Below, piece after piece: positions 23,966-35,339 of a stretch of DNA of 64,000 nucleotides; position 1 is the stretch's first letter; each line of letters starts with the position of its first letter. The stretch spans positions 59,337,582 through 59,401,581 of the forward strand of contig OX457068.1 of NCBI GenBank assembly GCA_949752795.1. The letters are read 5' to 3'. This stretch comes from Hyperoodon ampullatus. Lineage: Eukaryota > Chordata > Mammalia > Artiodactyla > Ziphiidae. The notes under the pieces are model-generated. The model saw nothing but the letters and a program-made list of their open reading frames with translations, did no database searches and had not been told where the DNA came from. The translations under genes and the position numbers were made by a program.

Positions 23966-26550
23966 AATTAAGAAAATGTTCATAAGAATATATATATCAA
24001 TAATTACCTTAAATGTGAATGGATTCAATGCTCCAAACTAAAGACACAGGCTCACTGAATGGAGGGATAAACAAGACCCATATATATATATGCTGTCTAC
24101 AAGAGACACACTTCAGACCCAGGGACACATACAGACTGAAAGGGATGGGGTGGAAAAAGATATTCCATGCAAATGGACATTAAAAGAAAGCTGGATTAGC
24201 AATACTCATATCACACAAAATAGATTTTAAAACATAGAATGCTGCAACAGACAAGGAAGGACACTACATAATGATCAAGGGATCAATCCAAGAAGAAGAC
24301 ATACAATTATAAATATATATGCATTCAGCATAAGAGCACCTCAATACATAAGGCAAATGGTAGTAATATAAAAGAGGAAATTGACAGTGACACAATAATA
24401 GTGAGGGTTTTTAACACTTCACTTACACCAATGGACAGATCACACAGACAGAAAATTAATAAGGAAACACAAGGTTTAAATGACACAGTACACCAGATAG
24501 ATTTCATTGATATTTTTAGGACATTCCATCTGAAAACAGGAGATTACACCTTCTTCTCAAATGCACACAGAACATTCTGCACGATAGATCACATCTTGGG
24601 TCACAAATCAAGCCTCAGTAAATTTAAGAAAATTGAAATCATATCAAGCATTTTTTTCCAACCACAGCACTATGAGATTAGAAATAAATTATGGGGAAGA
24701 AATGTAAAAAGCACAGACACATGGAGGCTAAACAATACGCTGCTAAGTAACCAAGAGATCACTGAAGAAATCAAAGAGGAAATCAAAAAATACCTAGAGA
24801 CAAATGACAATGAAAACACAATGATCAAACACATATGGAATGCAGCAAAAGAAGTTCTAAGACAGGGAATTTATAGCGATACAATCCTACCTCAAGAAAA
24901 AAGAAAATCTTAGATAAAATATCTAATCTTACACCTAAAGGAACTAGAGAAAGAAGAACAAACAAAACCCAAAGGTAGTAGAAGGAAAGAAATCACAAAG
25001 ATCAAAGCAGAAATAAATGAAATAGAAACAAAGAAAACAATAGCAAAGATCAATAAACCTAAAAGCTATTTCTCTGAGAAGATAAACAAAATTCATAAAC
25101 CCTTAGCCAGACTCATAAAGAAAAAGAGGGAGAGCTAAATCAATAAAAATAAAAATGAAACAAGAGAAGTTACTATGGACAGTGCAGAAGCACAAAGCAT
25201 CATAAGAGACTAATACAAGCAAATCTATGCCAATAAAATGGAAACATGGAAGAAATGGACAAATTCTTAGAAATATATAACCTTCCAAGATGGAACCAGG
25301 AAGAAATAGAAAATATGCACAGACCAATCACAAGCACTGAAATTGAAACTGTGATTATAAATCATCCAACAAACAAAAGTCCAGGACCAGATGGCTTCAC
25401 AAGGGAATTCTATCAAACACTTAGAGAAGAGCTAACATCCATCCTTCTCGAACTCTTCCAAAATATTGCAGAGGAAGGAACACTCCCAAATTCATTCTAC
25501 AAGGTCACAATCCCCCTGATACCAAAACCAGACAAAGATACTGCAAAAAAAGAAAATTACAGTCCAATATCACTGATGAATATATTTACAAATATCCTCA
25601 ATAAAATACTAGCAAATAGAATCCAACAACACATTAAAAAGACCATACACCATGATTAAGTGAGATTTATCCCAGGGATGCAAGGATTCTTCAATATATG
25701 CAAATCAATCAATGTGATACACCATATTAACAAATTGAAGGAGAAAACCCATATGATCATCTCAGTAGATGCAGAAAAAGCTTTTGACAAAATTCAACAC
25801 CATTTATGATAAAAAAAAAATTCTACAGAAAGTGGAAATACAGGGAACCTACCTCAATGTAATAAAGGCCATATGTGACAAGCCCACAACCAACATCATT
25901 CTCAATGGTGAAAAACTGAAAGAATTTCCTCTAAGATCAAGAGCAAAAGAAGGATTTCCACTCTTGCCACTATTATTCAACATAGTTTTGGAAGTCCTAG
26001 CCATGGCAATCAGAGAAGAAAAAGAAATAAAAGGAATACAAATTGGAAAAGAAGAAGTAAAACTGTCACCATTTGCAGATGACATGATACTATACATAGA
26101 TATCCTAAAGATGCCATCAGAAAACTACTAGAGCTAATTAATGAATTTGGTTAAGTTGCTTAATTAATGAACAGAAATCTCTTGCAGTCCTATACACTAA
26201 CAAGGAAAGGTCAGTAGAAAAATTAGGGAAACAATCCCAATCACCATTGCAACAAAATGAATAAAATACCTAGGAATAAACCCACCTAAGGAAGTAAAAG
26301 ACCTGTACTCAGAAAACTATAAGACACTGATGAAAGAAAACAAAGATGACACAAAAAGATGGAGAGATATACCACGTTCTTGGATTAGCACAATCAATAT
26401 TGTAAAAATCACTATACTACCAAAAAAATTCTACAGATTCAATGTCATCAGAATCAAATTACCAATGGTGTTTTTTACAGAACTAGAATAAAAAATCTTA
26501 AAATTTTTATGGAGACACTAAAGACCCCAAATAGCCAATTCAATCTTGCA

Positions 26551-26572
26551 GGAAAAAAAAAAAAAAAAAAAA
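26551..26572. repeat. Poly-A expansion inside L1-B ORF2
   Basis: A run of about 20 A residues where intact L1 copies read a short lysine-coding A-rich stretch before cggagctggaggaatc. Confidence 0.85.
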
Positions 26573-26666
26573 CACAGCTGGAGGAATCAGATTCCCTGAC
26601 TTCAGACTATAGTACAAAGCTACAGTAATCAAGACAATAGGGTACTGGCACAAAAAATGAAATATA

Positions 26667-26877
26667 GGGCTTCCCTGGTGGCGCAGTGGTTGAGAGTCCG
26701 CCTGCCGATGCAGGGGACGCGGGTTCGTGCCCCGGTCTGGGAGGATCCCACATGCCGCAGAGCGGCTGGGCCCGTGAGCCATGGCCGCTGAGCCTGTACT
26801 CCGGAGCCTGTGCTCCACAAGGGGAGAGGCCACAACAGTGAGAGGGAGGCCCGCCTACCGCAAAAAAAAAAAAAAAA
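26667..26877 (+). mobile_element. Short CHR-type SINE
   Basis: Head gggcttccctggtggcgc, B box ggttcgtgcc, poly-A tail. Target duplication aaaaaatgaaatata (26,652-26,666) and aaaaaatggaatata (26,878-26,892), one mismatch. Near consensus. Inserted in L1-B ORF2, so younger than L1-B. Confidence 0.93.
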
Positions 26878-27683
26878 AAAAAATGGAATATAGCTCAATG
26901 GAACAGGATATAAAATCCAGTGATAAACCCACACACACATGGTCAACTAATCTATGGCAAAGTATGTAGGGATATACAATGGACAAAAGACAGTCTCTTG
27001 AATAAGTGGTGCTACATGTATAGCTAATTGTCAAAGAATGATATTAGAACACTCCCTACCACCATACACAAAAATAAACACAAAATAGATTAAAGACCTA
27101 AATGTAAAACTGGGCACTATAAAATTCTTAGAGGAAAACATAAGAAGAAAACTCTGTGATATAAATCACAGCAAGATCTTTTTTGATCCACCTCCTCAAG
27201 TGATGGAAATAAAAATAAATAAATGGGACCTAATGAAACTTAAAAGCTTTTGCAAACAAAGGAAACTACAAACAAGATGAAAATACAGCTCTCAGAATGG
27301 GAGAAAATATTTGCAAGTGAATCAATGGACAAAGGATTAATCTTCAAAATATATAAACAGCTCATTCAACTCAATATTTTAAAAAATCCAATTAAAAATG
27401 GGCAAAAGACCTAAATAGATATTTCTCCAAAGAAGACATACAGATGACCAAGAGGCACATGAAAAGCTGCTCAACATCACTAATTACTAGAGAAATGCAA
27501 ATCAAAACTAAAATGAGGTATCACTTCACACCGGTTAGAATGGGTATCATCAGAAAATCTATAAACAATAAATGCTGGAAAAGGTGTGGAGAAAAGGGAA
27601 CCCTCTTGCACTGTTGTTGGGAATGTAAATTGATACAGCCACTATTTAGAACAGTATGGAGCATCCTTATAAAACAAAAAATA

Positions 27684-27881
27684 GGGCTTCCCTGGTGGCG
27701 CAGTGGCTGAGAGTCCACCTGCCGATGCAGGGGACACGGGTTCGTGCCCCGGTCCGGGAAGATCCCACATGCAGCAGAGCGGTTGCGCCCGTGAGCCATG
27801 GCCGCTGAGCCTGAGCATCTGGAGCCTGTGCTCTGCAACGGGAGAGTCCACAACAGTGAGAGGCCCGCGTACCACACACAC
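27684..27881 (+). mobile_element. Short CHR-type SINE with CA-rich tail
   Basis: Complete body from gggcttccctggtggcgc to gcccgcgtacc, tail cacacacacacaaaa. Flanked by similar A-rich runs (aaaacaaaaaata left, acaaaaaaaaaata right), a probable target duplication. Lies in the 3' part of L1-B ORF2. Confidence 0.92.
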
Positions 27882-28415
27882 ACAAAAAAAAAATAGAATT
27901 ACCATATGACCCAGCAATACCACTAATGGATATATACCCAGAGAAAACCATAATTCAAAAAGACACATGCATCCCGATGTTCATTGCAGCACTATTTACA
28001 ATAGCCAAGTCATGGAAGCAACCTCAATGCCCATTGACAGATGAATGGATAAAGAAGGTGTGGCACATATATACAATGGAATATTACTTAGCCATAAAAA
28101 GGAACGAAATTGGGTCATTTGTAGAGACATGGATGGACCTAGAGACTGTCATGTAGAGTGAAATAAGTCAGAAAGAGAAAAAGAGATATATATTATTGCA
28201 TATATGTGGAATCTAGAAAAATGGTCCAGATGAACCAGTTTGCAAGTCAGGAATAGAGACACAGATGTAGAGAACAAATGTATGGACACCAGTGTGGTAA
28301 AGCGGGGGTATGTGGGGTGGTGGTGGGATGAATTGGGATATTGGGAGTGACATATATACACTAACATGTATAAAATAGATAACTACTAAGAACCTGCTGT
28401 ATAAAAACATAAATA

Positions 28416-28605
28416 GGGCTTCCCTGGTGGCGCAGTGGTTGAGAGTCCGCCTGCCAATGCAGGGGACGTAGGTTCGTGCCTTGGTCCGGGAAGATCCCAC
28501 ATGCTGTGGAGCGGCTGGGCCCGTGAGCCATGGCTGCTGGGCCTGCGCATCCAGAGCCTGTGCTCCGCAACAGGAGAGGCCACAACAGTGAGAGGTCCGT
28601 GTACC

Positions 28606-28646
<41 letters not shown>
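28416..28646 (+). mobile_element. Short CHR-type SINE with (CA)n tail
   Basis: Complete CHR body followed by about 18 CA units and then aaacaaaataaataaataaa. It was inserted into the A-rich 3' tail of L1-B; left flank ataaaaacataaata resembles the right flank but low complexity prevents an exact duplication call. Confidence 0.92.
28608..28642. repeat. (CA)n microsatellite in a SINE tail
   Basis: About 17-18 uninterrupted CA units directly after the CHR body. Confidence 0.95.
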
Positions 28647-28684
28647 AAATAAATAAATAAAAATTTTTAAAAATCTTAAATAAA

Positions 28685-30271
28685 CACTGGAAAGGAAGAA
28701 ATAAAATTGTCAGTGTTTGTAAATTATACTGTATATAGAAAAATCAAATAAAAACTGAGAGATTATTAAGTTAATAAATGAATTCAATAAAGTTATTAGT
28801 AAACTAATAAATGAACTCAATCAATGCAGAAATCTGTTGCATTTCTATACACTAATAATAAACTATTGGAAAGAGAAATTAAGAAAACTATTCCATTTAC
28901 AATTGCATCAAAAAGAATAAAATACCTAGGAATAAATCTAACCAAAGAGATGAAAAACCTGTACTCTAAAAAGACATTGATGAAAAAATTGAAGATGACA
29001 CCAATAAGTAAAAATATATGCCTTGCTCAAGGATTGAAAGAATTAGTACTGTTAAAATGACCATACTCCCAAAGACAATGCCTAGATTCAATGCAATCCT
29101 TATCAAAATACCAAAGGCATTTTTCCAGACAGAACTTGAACAAAAGACTCTAAATTTGTATAAAAACAAAGACTCCAACTTATCAAAGAATTCTTGAGAA
29201 AGAAGAACAAAGCTTAAAGCATCACACTTCCTAATTTCAAATTATACTACAAAGGTATGGTAATCAAAACAGTATGGTATTGGCACAAAAAAAGACACAC
29301 AGATCAATGGAATGAATAGAGAACCCAGAAATAATCCCACACATATCATCTATTAATCTATGACAAAGAAGGCAAGAGTATATACTGGGGAAAACATGGC
29401 CTCTTCAATAAATGGTATTGGAAAAACTGGATGGCTACATACTAAATAAGTCAAATGGATTAAAGACTTAAATGTAATACCTGAAATCATAAAATTCTAG
29501 AGGATCACATAAGAAGTATGTTCTTTGACATCAATCTCACCAATTTCTTTTTTGGATATGTCTCCTCCTACAAGGGCAACAAAAGCACAAATAAAGAAAT
29601 GGAATTAAATCAAACTAAAAAGCTTTTGTATAGCAAAGGACACTATCAAAAAAATTAAAAAGCAGCCTACTGAATCATTTGTGATATTTGAAAATTATAT
29701 ATCTGATATGGGGTTAATATCCAAAATATGCAAAAACGTCATACAACTTAACATCAAAAAAAAAAAAAAACCCAAATTAAAATATGGGCAGAAAACCTGA
29801 TTAGAAATTTTTCCAACATCATACAGATAGCCAACAGACATAAGAAAAGTTGCTAAGTATTGTTAATCATCAGAGAATGCAATTTAAAACCGCAATGAGA
29901 TACCACCTCAAATCTGTCAGAGTGACTATCTTTTGACTATCATCAGAAAGGTAACAAATAACAAGTGTTATCAATGGTGTAGAGTAAAGGGAACCCTTGT
30001 ACACTTTTGGTGAGATTGTAAATTGGTGCAGCCACTATGGACAATAATATAGAGGTCCTCAAAAAATTAAAAATAGAACTCTCGGGCTTACCTGGTGGTG
30101 CAGTGGTTAAGAGTCCGCCTGCCGATGCAGGGGACACAGGTTCGTGCCCCAGTCTGGGAAGATCCCACATGCCGTGGAGCGGCTGGGCCTGTGAGCCATG
30201 GCCGCTGGGCCTGCACATCCAGAACCAGTGTTCCACAATGGGAGAGGCCACAAAAGTGAGAGGCCCGTGTA

Positions 30272-30302
<31 letters not shown>

Positions 30303-30632
30303 AGAACTCTCATATGTTCCAGGAATTTCATTTCTGAGCATTTTCCTGAAGAAAACAAAAACATTAATTTGAAAAGATATATGCACACCAAAGTTCTTAG
30401 TAGGGTAACTATAATAGTCAAGATATGAAAATAACCTAAGGTCCATTCATTGATAGATGAGTAGATAAAGATGGGGTACACAAACACACACACACACAAA
30501 TATTACTCAGCCATGAAAAATAATTAAATTTTGCCATTTGAGAGGTGGATGGATCTAGGATTTATTATGCTAAGCGATATAACTCAGACTGAGAAAGACA
30601 AATACTGCGTGCTCAGACTTGTATGTGAAATT
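28685..30632 (+). pseudogene. L1-A ORF2, 3' part after the nested block
   Basis: L1-A resumes at ggaaaggaagaaataaaatt, just upstream of the position of the FADD box, which is degraded here (tttgtaaattatactg). The LLHFYTLIINYWKEKLRKLFHLQLHQKE-type region follows in shifted frames, with [32 protein letters not shown] open at 28,824-29,060. The C-terminal half continues to about 30,632. Numerous stops, and a CHR SINE at 30,084. Confidence 0.75.
30084..30297 (+). mobile_element. Short CHR-type SINE with (CA)n tail
   Basis: Head gggcttacctggtggtgc, B box ggttcgtgcc, tail of about 13 CA units. Target duplication aaaatagaactctc at 30,070-30,083 and 30,298-30,311. Inserted in the distal part of L1-A ORF2. 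Confidence 0.93.
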
Positions 30633-30997
30633 GGAAACAAAACAAAACAAACAAAACAAAACAAAGACAGACTCACAGATACAGAAAACAAATGAGTGGT
30701 TTCAGAGGGGAGGGCCTGGACAAAATGGAGGTGGGTTAAATGGATATTGGCAGTTAGGAGGTACAAACCACCAGTTATAAAATAAATAAGTCATGAGGAT
30801 GTAATATACATCATTAGTATGTAATATGGTCAATAATATGTATGGGGCAGATGGTTACTGCACCTACTGTGATGATCACTACATAATGTATGCAAATATC
30901 AAATTACTAAGTCATATACCTGAAACTGACATAATATTTTATATCAAATGCATTTCAATAAAATAAATAAAAAATAAAATAAAAATTACAGCAAGTG

Positions 30998-31510
30998 GTA
31001 TTGGCTGACTCATATTGTTCTTGCTAATTTGATCATTCATATAGCTGTCAAAGGGATGTAATATTGCTATTCATATATACCATTTAAATTTTTTCCAGTG
31101 GACTGATATATTGATAATGTAACTCAAAGGAAGATGGAAAAAAAAATCCCCCTGATATTTAGAATTAGGGAAGATAAATCCTTTGTGCAAAATAGTATAA
31201 AATATATAAAGAAAGATAAAAAGATGGTCGTAAAAAAACTCTGCAATGATGGCATTCTTTTTCTTCAGATTCTTCCTTGGTTTCACCATCTTGAGTTTTT
31301 GGTCCATCATTCTTACCAGTTTTCTGTACCAGCGGTTTTCAACTAAGACTCTTAATCAAAATATCATTGACATTGTCAAAAAAGTAATACCCAACTAGCA
31401 AGCATTACCTGTCATGAATAGTCTAGCACTATTCACAGAGATGGCTTTTAGAAGACATAATGTAGCAAAGTCACTGTAAATTTCAGGAATGACAAACAGG
31501 CATAGCACTA
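30998..31510. other. Unassigned DNA
   Basis: No gene or named repeat supported between L1-A and the MIR-like fragment. Confidence 0.5.
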
Positions 31511-31640
31511 AGATCACTCTGGCATTGGCATTTAGAAGCCACATGACCTTGAATAAACAACTTACCCCTTCTGAGCTTGGGTGTCCCTATTTGTAAACAA
31601 AGAGAACTAAAATATTAGACTTCTAGAGCCCCTTTTCATT
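31511..31640 (+). mobile_element. Probable MIR fragment
   Basis: MIR core order is visible: ggcatttagaagcc, acatgaccttgaataaacaa, cttaccccttctgagcttgg, tccctatttgtaaacaaag. This corresponds to the tgaccttgggcaagttact and tcatctgtaaaatggg blocks of MIR. Confidence 0.65.
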
Positions 31641-32748
31641 TTAAATATTGACAATTATAGTAATTTACATGGATATTTAACAGAAACATTTATGAAGTGA
31701 TGGTAGAGTTTCTACTAAGGACTATTCTTAGTGAAAGTATTGTTTGTGCAGTGGCACAATGGTAATCACAGGAAGCAAGGTTCTGGTATTGTCCATCACA
31801 AAAATGGAGTACTGAAGGATATGTTTTAAATAATGAGGTCATTAAATGACATTCTGTTTTTCTACTATTTCTACTAATAGCATACTTTAGAGTGCCTTGG
31901 GAGTCATTTTATTTAGTTTGTTTATGTTAAGTATAAATAAAATCTTTTTCTTTTAATTTGGCAAGTTTAGCTTTGAAATTGCCAAGTTTTAGCTAAAAAT
32001 ATAAATGATAAATATAAATCTTAATTTTCTACATATAACACTGGTGAGTAATTAAATATTAAAACAGTATTTGATAAGGAACACTGTTTAAAAGAGAAAG
32101 CTAAAGAGGTGATATAATTAAAGACATGGCAATTAAATCTGGGATGTCTTTCTTCAGTTTTGAGTCTAGATTCTTTCTTAAATACGTAATGTCTTCAATG
32201 CCACAAATTATATTTTATATTTTGATTTTTGATGTTATATTTTTGTATTCCTATAGAACAATTAATCCAGTATTGTAAATCTATGGATGCCAAATTAATT
32301 ATGTTGAAAATGTGAGCTATTGATACATATATACACACAGATTTACAGACATATAATCTCACATAGTTTCACCCACACTGAATTACTAAGATATTGGATT
32401 GGCCTTCATAACTTTTATATATTTTTATACAATTTATGGTCTATCCATTATTTTTCCTGAGTCAATAGAAATTTACCCTTAAAATATCCTAAAGTTATCA
32501 TCTTGTATAAGTATTTTTATTACATTTTTTGCCTTTCATAGAAGTCTAAATTATAATTTCTTGACAGATTAATAAAGTTATTTATGGTATAATTATAGTG
32601 CCTATCTATAGAAATGCTTGCTTTTATGTCAAATGATCCCAGAATTGAACTTCTAAAATATTTTTGTTTCGTCTTGTATTTTAAAATAATTTTCTCTTGT
32701 CCCTAAATTATAGGTTTCAGTTTATTTTACTATAAAAATATGTTTCCA
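31641..32748. other. Unassigned AT-rich DNA
   Basis: No gene or named repeat recognised. Confidence 0.5.
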
Positions 32749-32760
32749 GAAATCCATTTT

Positions 32761-33117
32761 TAAAAATTTATTTATTATTTTTATTTATTTATTTTTGGCT
32801 GTGTTGGGTCTCTTTTGCTGTGTGAGGGCTTTCTCTAGTTGCATCGAGCAGGGGCTACTCTTCGTTGCAGTGCGTAGGCTTCTCATTGCAGTGGCTTCTC
32901 TCGTTGTGGAGCACGGGCTCTAGGCATGTGGGCTTCAGTAGTTGAGGCACTTGGGCTCAGTAGTTGTGGCTCATAGGCTCTAGAGCACAGGCTCAGTAGT
33001 TGTAGTGCACGGGCTTAGTTGCTCTGAGGCATGTGAGATTTTCCTGGACCAGGGATCGAACCCATGTCCCCTGCATTGGCAGGCAGATTCTCAACCACTG
33101 TGCTACCAGAGAAGCCA
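32761..33117 (-). mobile_element. Long CHR-type (CHR-1-like) SINE
   Basis: Minus-strand copy: T/A-rich tail at left, ggctgtgttgggtctctt, repeated cagtagttg blocks, the B-box complement gggatcgaaccc and the reversed head. Probable target duplication agaaatccattt (32,749-32,760) and agaaacccattt (33,118-33,129), one mismatch. More diverged than the short CHR copies, so older. Confidence 0.9.
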
Positions 33118-33129
33118 AGAAACCCATTT

Positions 33130-33551
33130 CTTCTGAAATTTTGGTTCTAAAAGTTGTAAACTGAATAAAAACAGTAACCAGCATATAATATCTGACTCTA
33201 ATATCAAATAGACTGAGAAAGAAATCCTGAGAATCTCCCGTTATGAGAAACTTTAATAAAATTATAGGAACTTTATTCTATGGATTTTTTTTTTAACATT
33301 TGCTTTGGCTATTAAGAATTGTTTTTTAGTTTGATTTCTGATTTATGGTCTTATTTTGTATAGTATTTGCTTTCCTGGCTTGTATATTTAAATCACAGTT
33401 GGTTGTATATTCATGTTTCAGATCCACCTTATCGGAGAAGGTGTCTATTACTTTGTAGTTTGGATGACTATATGAGTTATCATACAAACAGAGCACCTTT
33501 GAGTGAAAAGCAGTGCTAAAAAAAATTAACAAATATTAATTGAGCTATACC
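33130..33551. other. Unassigned DNA
   Basis: No gene or named repeat recognised; only short chance frames. Confidence 0.5.
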
Positions 33552-34114
33552 TGCTACTATAGGGAACAAAATTTGCCACCACAAAATATTTCTGTGGCAT
33601 GCAGATTATTTCTAGCTGAAAGTAATCAAGGCCTAAAAGACTCAGGAATAAATTTTGACCTTCTCCCTAACTGCCTAAAGAATGTAGATAGAGGACCTAT
33701 TCCAAGAAGGGAGCTATCACCATAGACAATTATAGTGTGAACTAGGTGTGGTAGACAGCGAAGGGAGCATAGTAAAGTTTGTTAGAATTCTTCTCAGTGT
33801 CCCACTGTCTGCAGGGTGCAGCAAACATTTGTTTACAACATTCGTTTCCTCATCTCCATTTAAATTGGCTTTCTCTCTTCAAAGTTCCAACCACTACCCC
33901 CAACATCCTCTTCTGTCTTAACTGAAGATGGTATTTAATGTGAGAATTTCAGCTATTTTGGTGAGTTACTCAGTTTTTCTGGGTCTCTTCCATGTACACA
34001 TGTTATTAAACTTTTGTTTGATTTTCTCTTGCTAATCTGTCTCATATCAATTTAAGTCTTGGACCAGCTAGAAGAGCATAGAAGGGTAAAGGAAAAATCT
34101 CTTCTTCTCTTACA
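33552..34114 (+). mobile_element. ERV solo LTR, 563 bp, TG...CA ends
   Basis: Begins tgctactatagggaac and ends ttctcttaca. Adjacent bases atacc (left) and gtacc (right) give a 4-bp (or imperfect 5-bp) target duplication. A TATA-like/polyadenylation region with ttattaaacttttg is at about 34,002-34,016, followed by attttctcttgctaatctgt. No retroviral interior is present, so two LTRs probably recombined to leave one. Reversed relatives occur at 8,216-8,732 and 49,585-50,143. I cannot name the family with certainty. Confidence 0.75.
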
Positions 34115-34534
34115 GTACCAACAAGGAATGTCCTTAGAAAATCAGGATTCCTGTCCACCTTGTTTGCAGTAATGTTAATAGTAAATTGTTTTCAAGTGTC
34201 TCAGACCAAATGCAATGGGCCACCATAGCATTTGTCCATTTTCTCAAGATAAAAATCTATGATCAATCTATATAAATTCAGGATATAATTCTGGTTGCAA
34301 ACCTGCTCTCTCTTCTCATATTTAGAGCTGGATTGACCTTTGTTGATTCTCTTAATGCCAATACTGATAATATTAGTTTGCCCTTAAATCTTTGGCTATG
34401 TTTTTAAAATTTTTTAAATTTTCTTTTAGTTTTTTCTTTAATAATTTCTGACTATATGGCAAGCCCTTAAGATATAAACTTATTTCTAGAGTTAAAGTAG
34501 TTTCTTAAAATATGTCTTACTTCTAGAGGGATTA
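34115..34534. other. Unassigned DNA between two LTRs
   Basis: No retroviral coding remnant or other gene recognised. Confidence 0.5.
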
Positions 34535-34960
34535 GGTGATACATGCTTGATAATATTTGAGGGACACATAAAAGGAATATACATATTAAGACTACAGTAA
34601 TGTAACTGAGCTGGACGCTATGGGGCCTTCCTGGGACAGGTACTTCCCCCATATCCTCTGCTTTCCTTTGAAGCTCTACTTTGAAGTTCGTAGATAAAAG
34701 TATTTGATGCACATTCCTGAGTTGTTTTACAGATGTGAAAACCCCCCACTTAATGGAAGATGTTAACTACTTGATGACCATGAGCACATAGCCCAGGCCT
34801 CCTGAAGCCTAAGTACTGATAATGTAAACCCCTGTGACACCACCCTGTTACCTCACCATTAGCCAATAAGAGAATTATGCATGGGCTGATAACACACCTT
34901 GAGACACCCCCAACTCATCTGACTTTTAAAAATGCTTTGCTGAAAGCCATTGAGGAACTG
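34535..34960 (+). mobile_element. ERV-type LTR, 5' part (split by L1-C)
   Basis: Contains blocks shared with the LTR at the left edge (gtagataaaa, cattcctgagttgttttaca, gaccatgagcacatag, attagccaataagagaatta). The sequence stops at an L1 poly-T tract at 34,961 and its logical continuation (ggggttttcagagtaatagc, ggccctacgataaatctt, ctccaaactctaatgtttca, ending gtgctaaca) is found at 41,383-41,509. The exact left end is uncertain. Confidence 0.7.
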
Positions 34961-35339
34961 TTTTTTTTTTTTTTTTTTACATCTTTATTGGAGTATAATT
35001 GCTTTAAAATGGTGTGTTACTTTCTGCTTTACAACATAGTGAATCAGTTTTACATATACATATGTTCCCATATCTCTTCCCTCTTGCATCTCCCTCCCTA
35101 CAATCTTCCATATCCAACTCCTCTAGGTGGTCACAAAGCACCGAGCTGATCTCCCTGTGCCATGCAGCTACTTCCCACTAGCTATCTATTTTACGTTTGG
35201 TAGTGTATATATGTCCATGCACTCTCTCGCTTTGTCACAGCTTATCCTTCCCCCTCCTCATATCCTCAAGTCCATTCCCTGGTAGGTCTGTGTCTTTATT
35301 CCTGTCTTACCTCAAGGTTTTTCATGACATTTTTTTTTC

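Larger units (their letters stand above)
23976..28216 (+). pseudogene. L1-B ORF2 (endonuclease / reverse transcriptase), broken
   Basis: ORF2p nicks target DNA (APE-type endonuclease) and reverse-transcribes L1 RNA at the nick. N-terminal SIITLNVNGFNAPN is at about 23,980-24,040; the endonuclease block with the catalytic-type QETHF (caagagacacacttc) is at about 24,098; the DRSHRQKINKETQ to TWRLNN stretch at 24,401-24,913 is open. Reverse-transcriptase fingers lie at 25,246-25,659 ([14 protein letters not shown], then NYSPISLMN) and the palm at 25,769-26,131 with an intact FADD box (ttgcagatgac, about 26,071). The C-terminal end IWHIY/EYYLAIKRNEIGSF is at 27,926-28,156. Many frameshifts and stops, plus CHR SINEs at 26,667 and 27,684, destroy it. 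Confidence 0.85.
21887..28667 (+). mobile_element. Full-length L1 (L1-B), nested inside L1-A
   Basis: Begins with the L1 5' signature ggggatttgttcaagatggc and ends in an A-rich tail near 28,667. Layout: 5'UTR 21,887-22,811, ORF1 22,812-23,687, spacer with a CHR SINE, ORF2 23,976-28,216, 3'UTR 28,217-28,415 plus tail that was itself hit by a CHR SINE. Four CHR SINEs (23,733; 26,667; 27,684; 28,416) account for the excess over 6 kb. Both ORFs are broken, so the copy is not autonomous. The target duplication is not clear because the target was an A-rich SINE tail. Confidence 0.88.
18406..30983 (+). mobile_element. Old full-length L1 (L1-A), interrupted by nested insertions
   Basis: The element begins at the L1-typical 5' end (ttcaaaatggcagata) and ends with an L1MA-like 3' terminus (tatacctgaaactgacataa, then A-rich). 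It is bounded by a near-perfect target duplication: aattacagaagtg at 18,393-18,405 and aattacagcaagtg at 30,984-30,997. Its own sequence is 18,406-21,698 plus 28,685-30,983 (about 4.9 kb after removing insertions). ORF1 is near 19.3-20.2 kb. ORF2 begins near 20.9 kb, but jumps from the endonuclease region directly to the reverse-transcriptase region near 21.31 kb, so over 1 kb of ORF2 is missing. Inserted in it are CHR SINEs at 20,676, 21,378 and 30,084 and the composite block 21,699-28,684. No intact ORF remains. Confidence 0.85.

Noticed and set aside
28213..28647. Minus-strand 144-aa frame starting with a CVCVCV run
   Set aside because: The start is the reversed (CA)n tail of a CHR SINE, followed by the SINE body and reversed L1 3'UTR.
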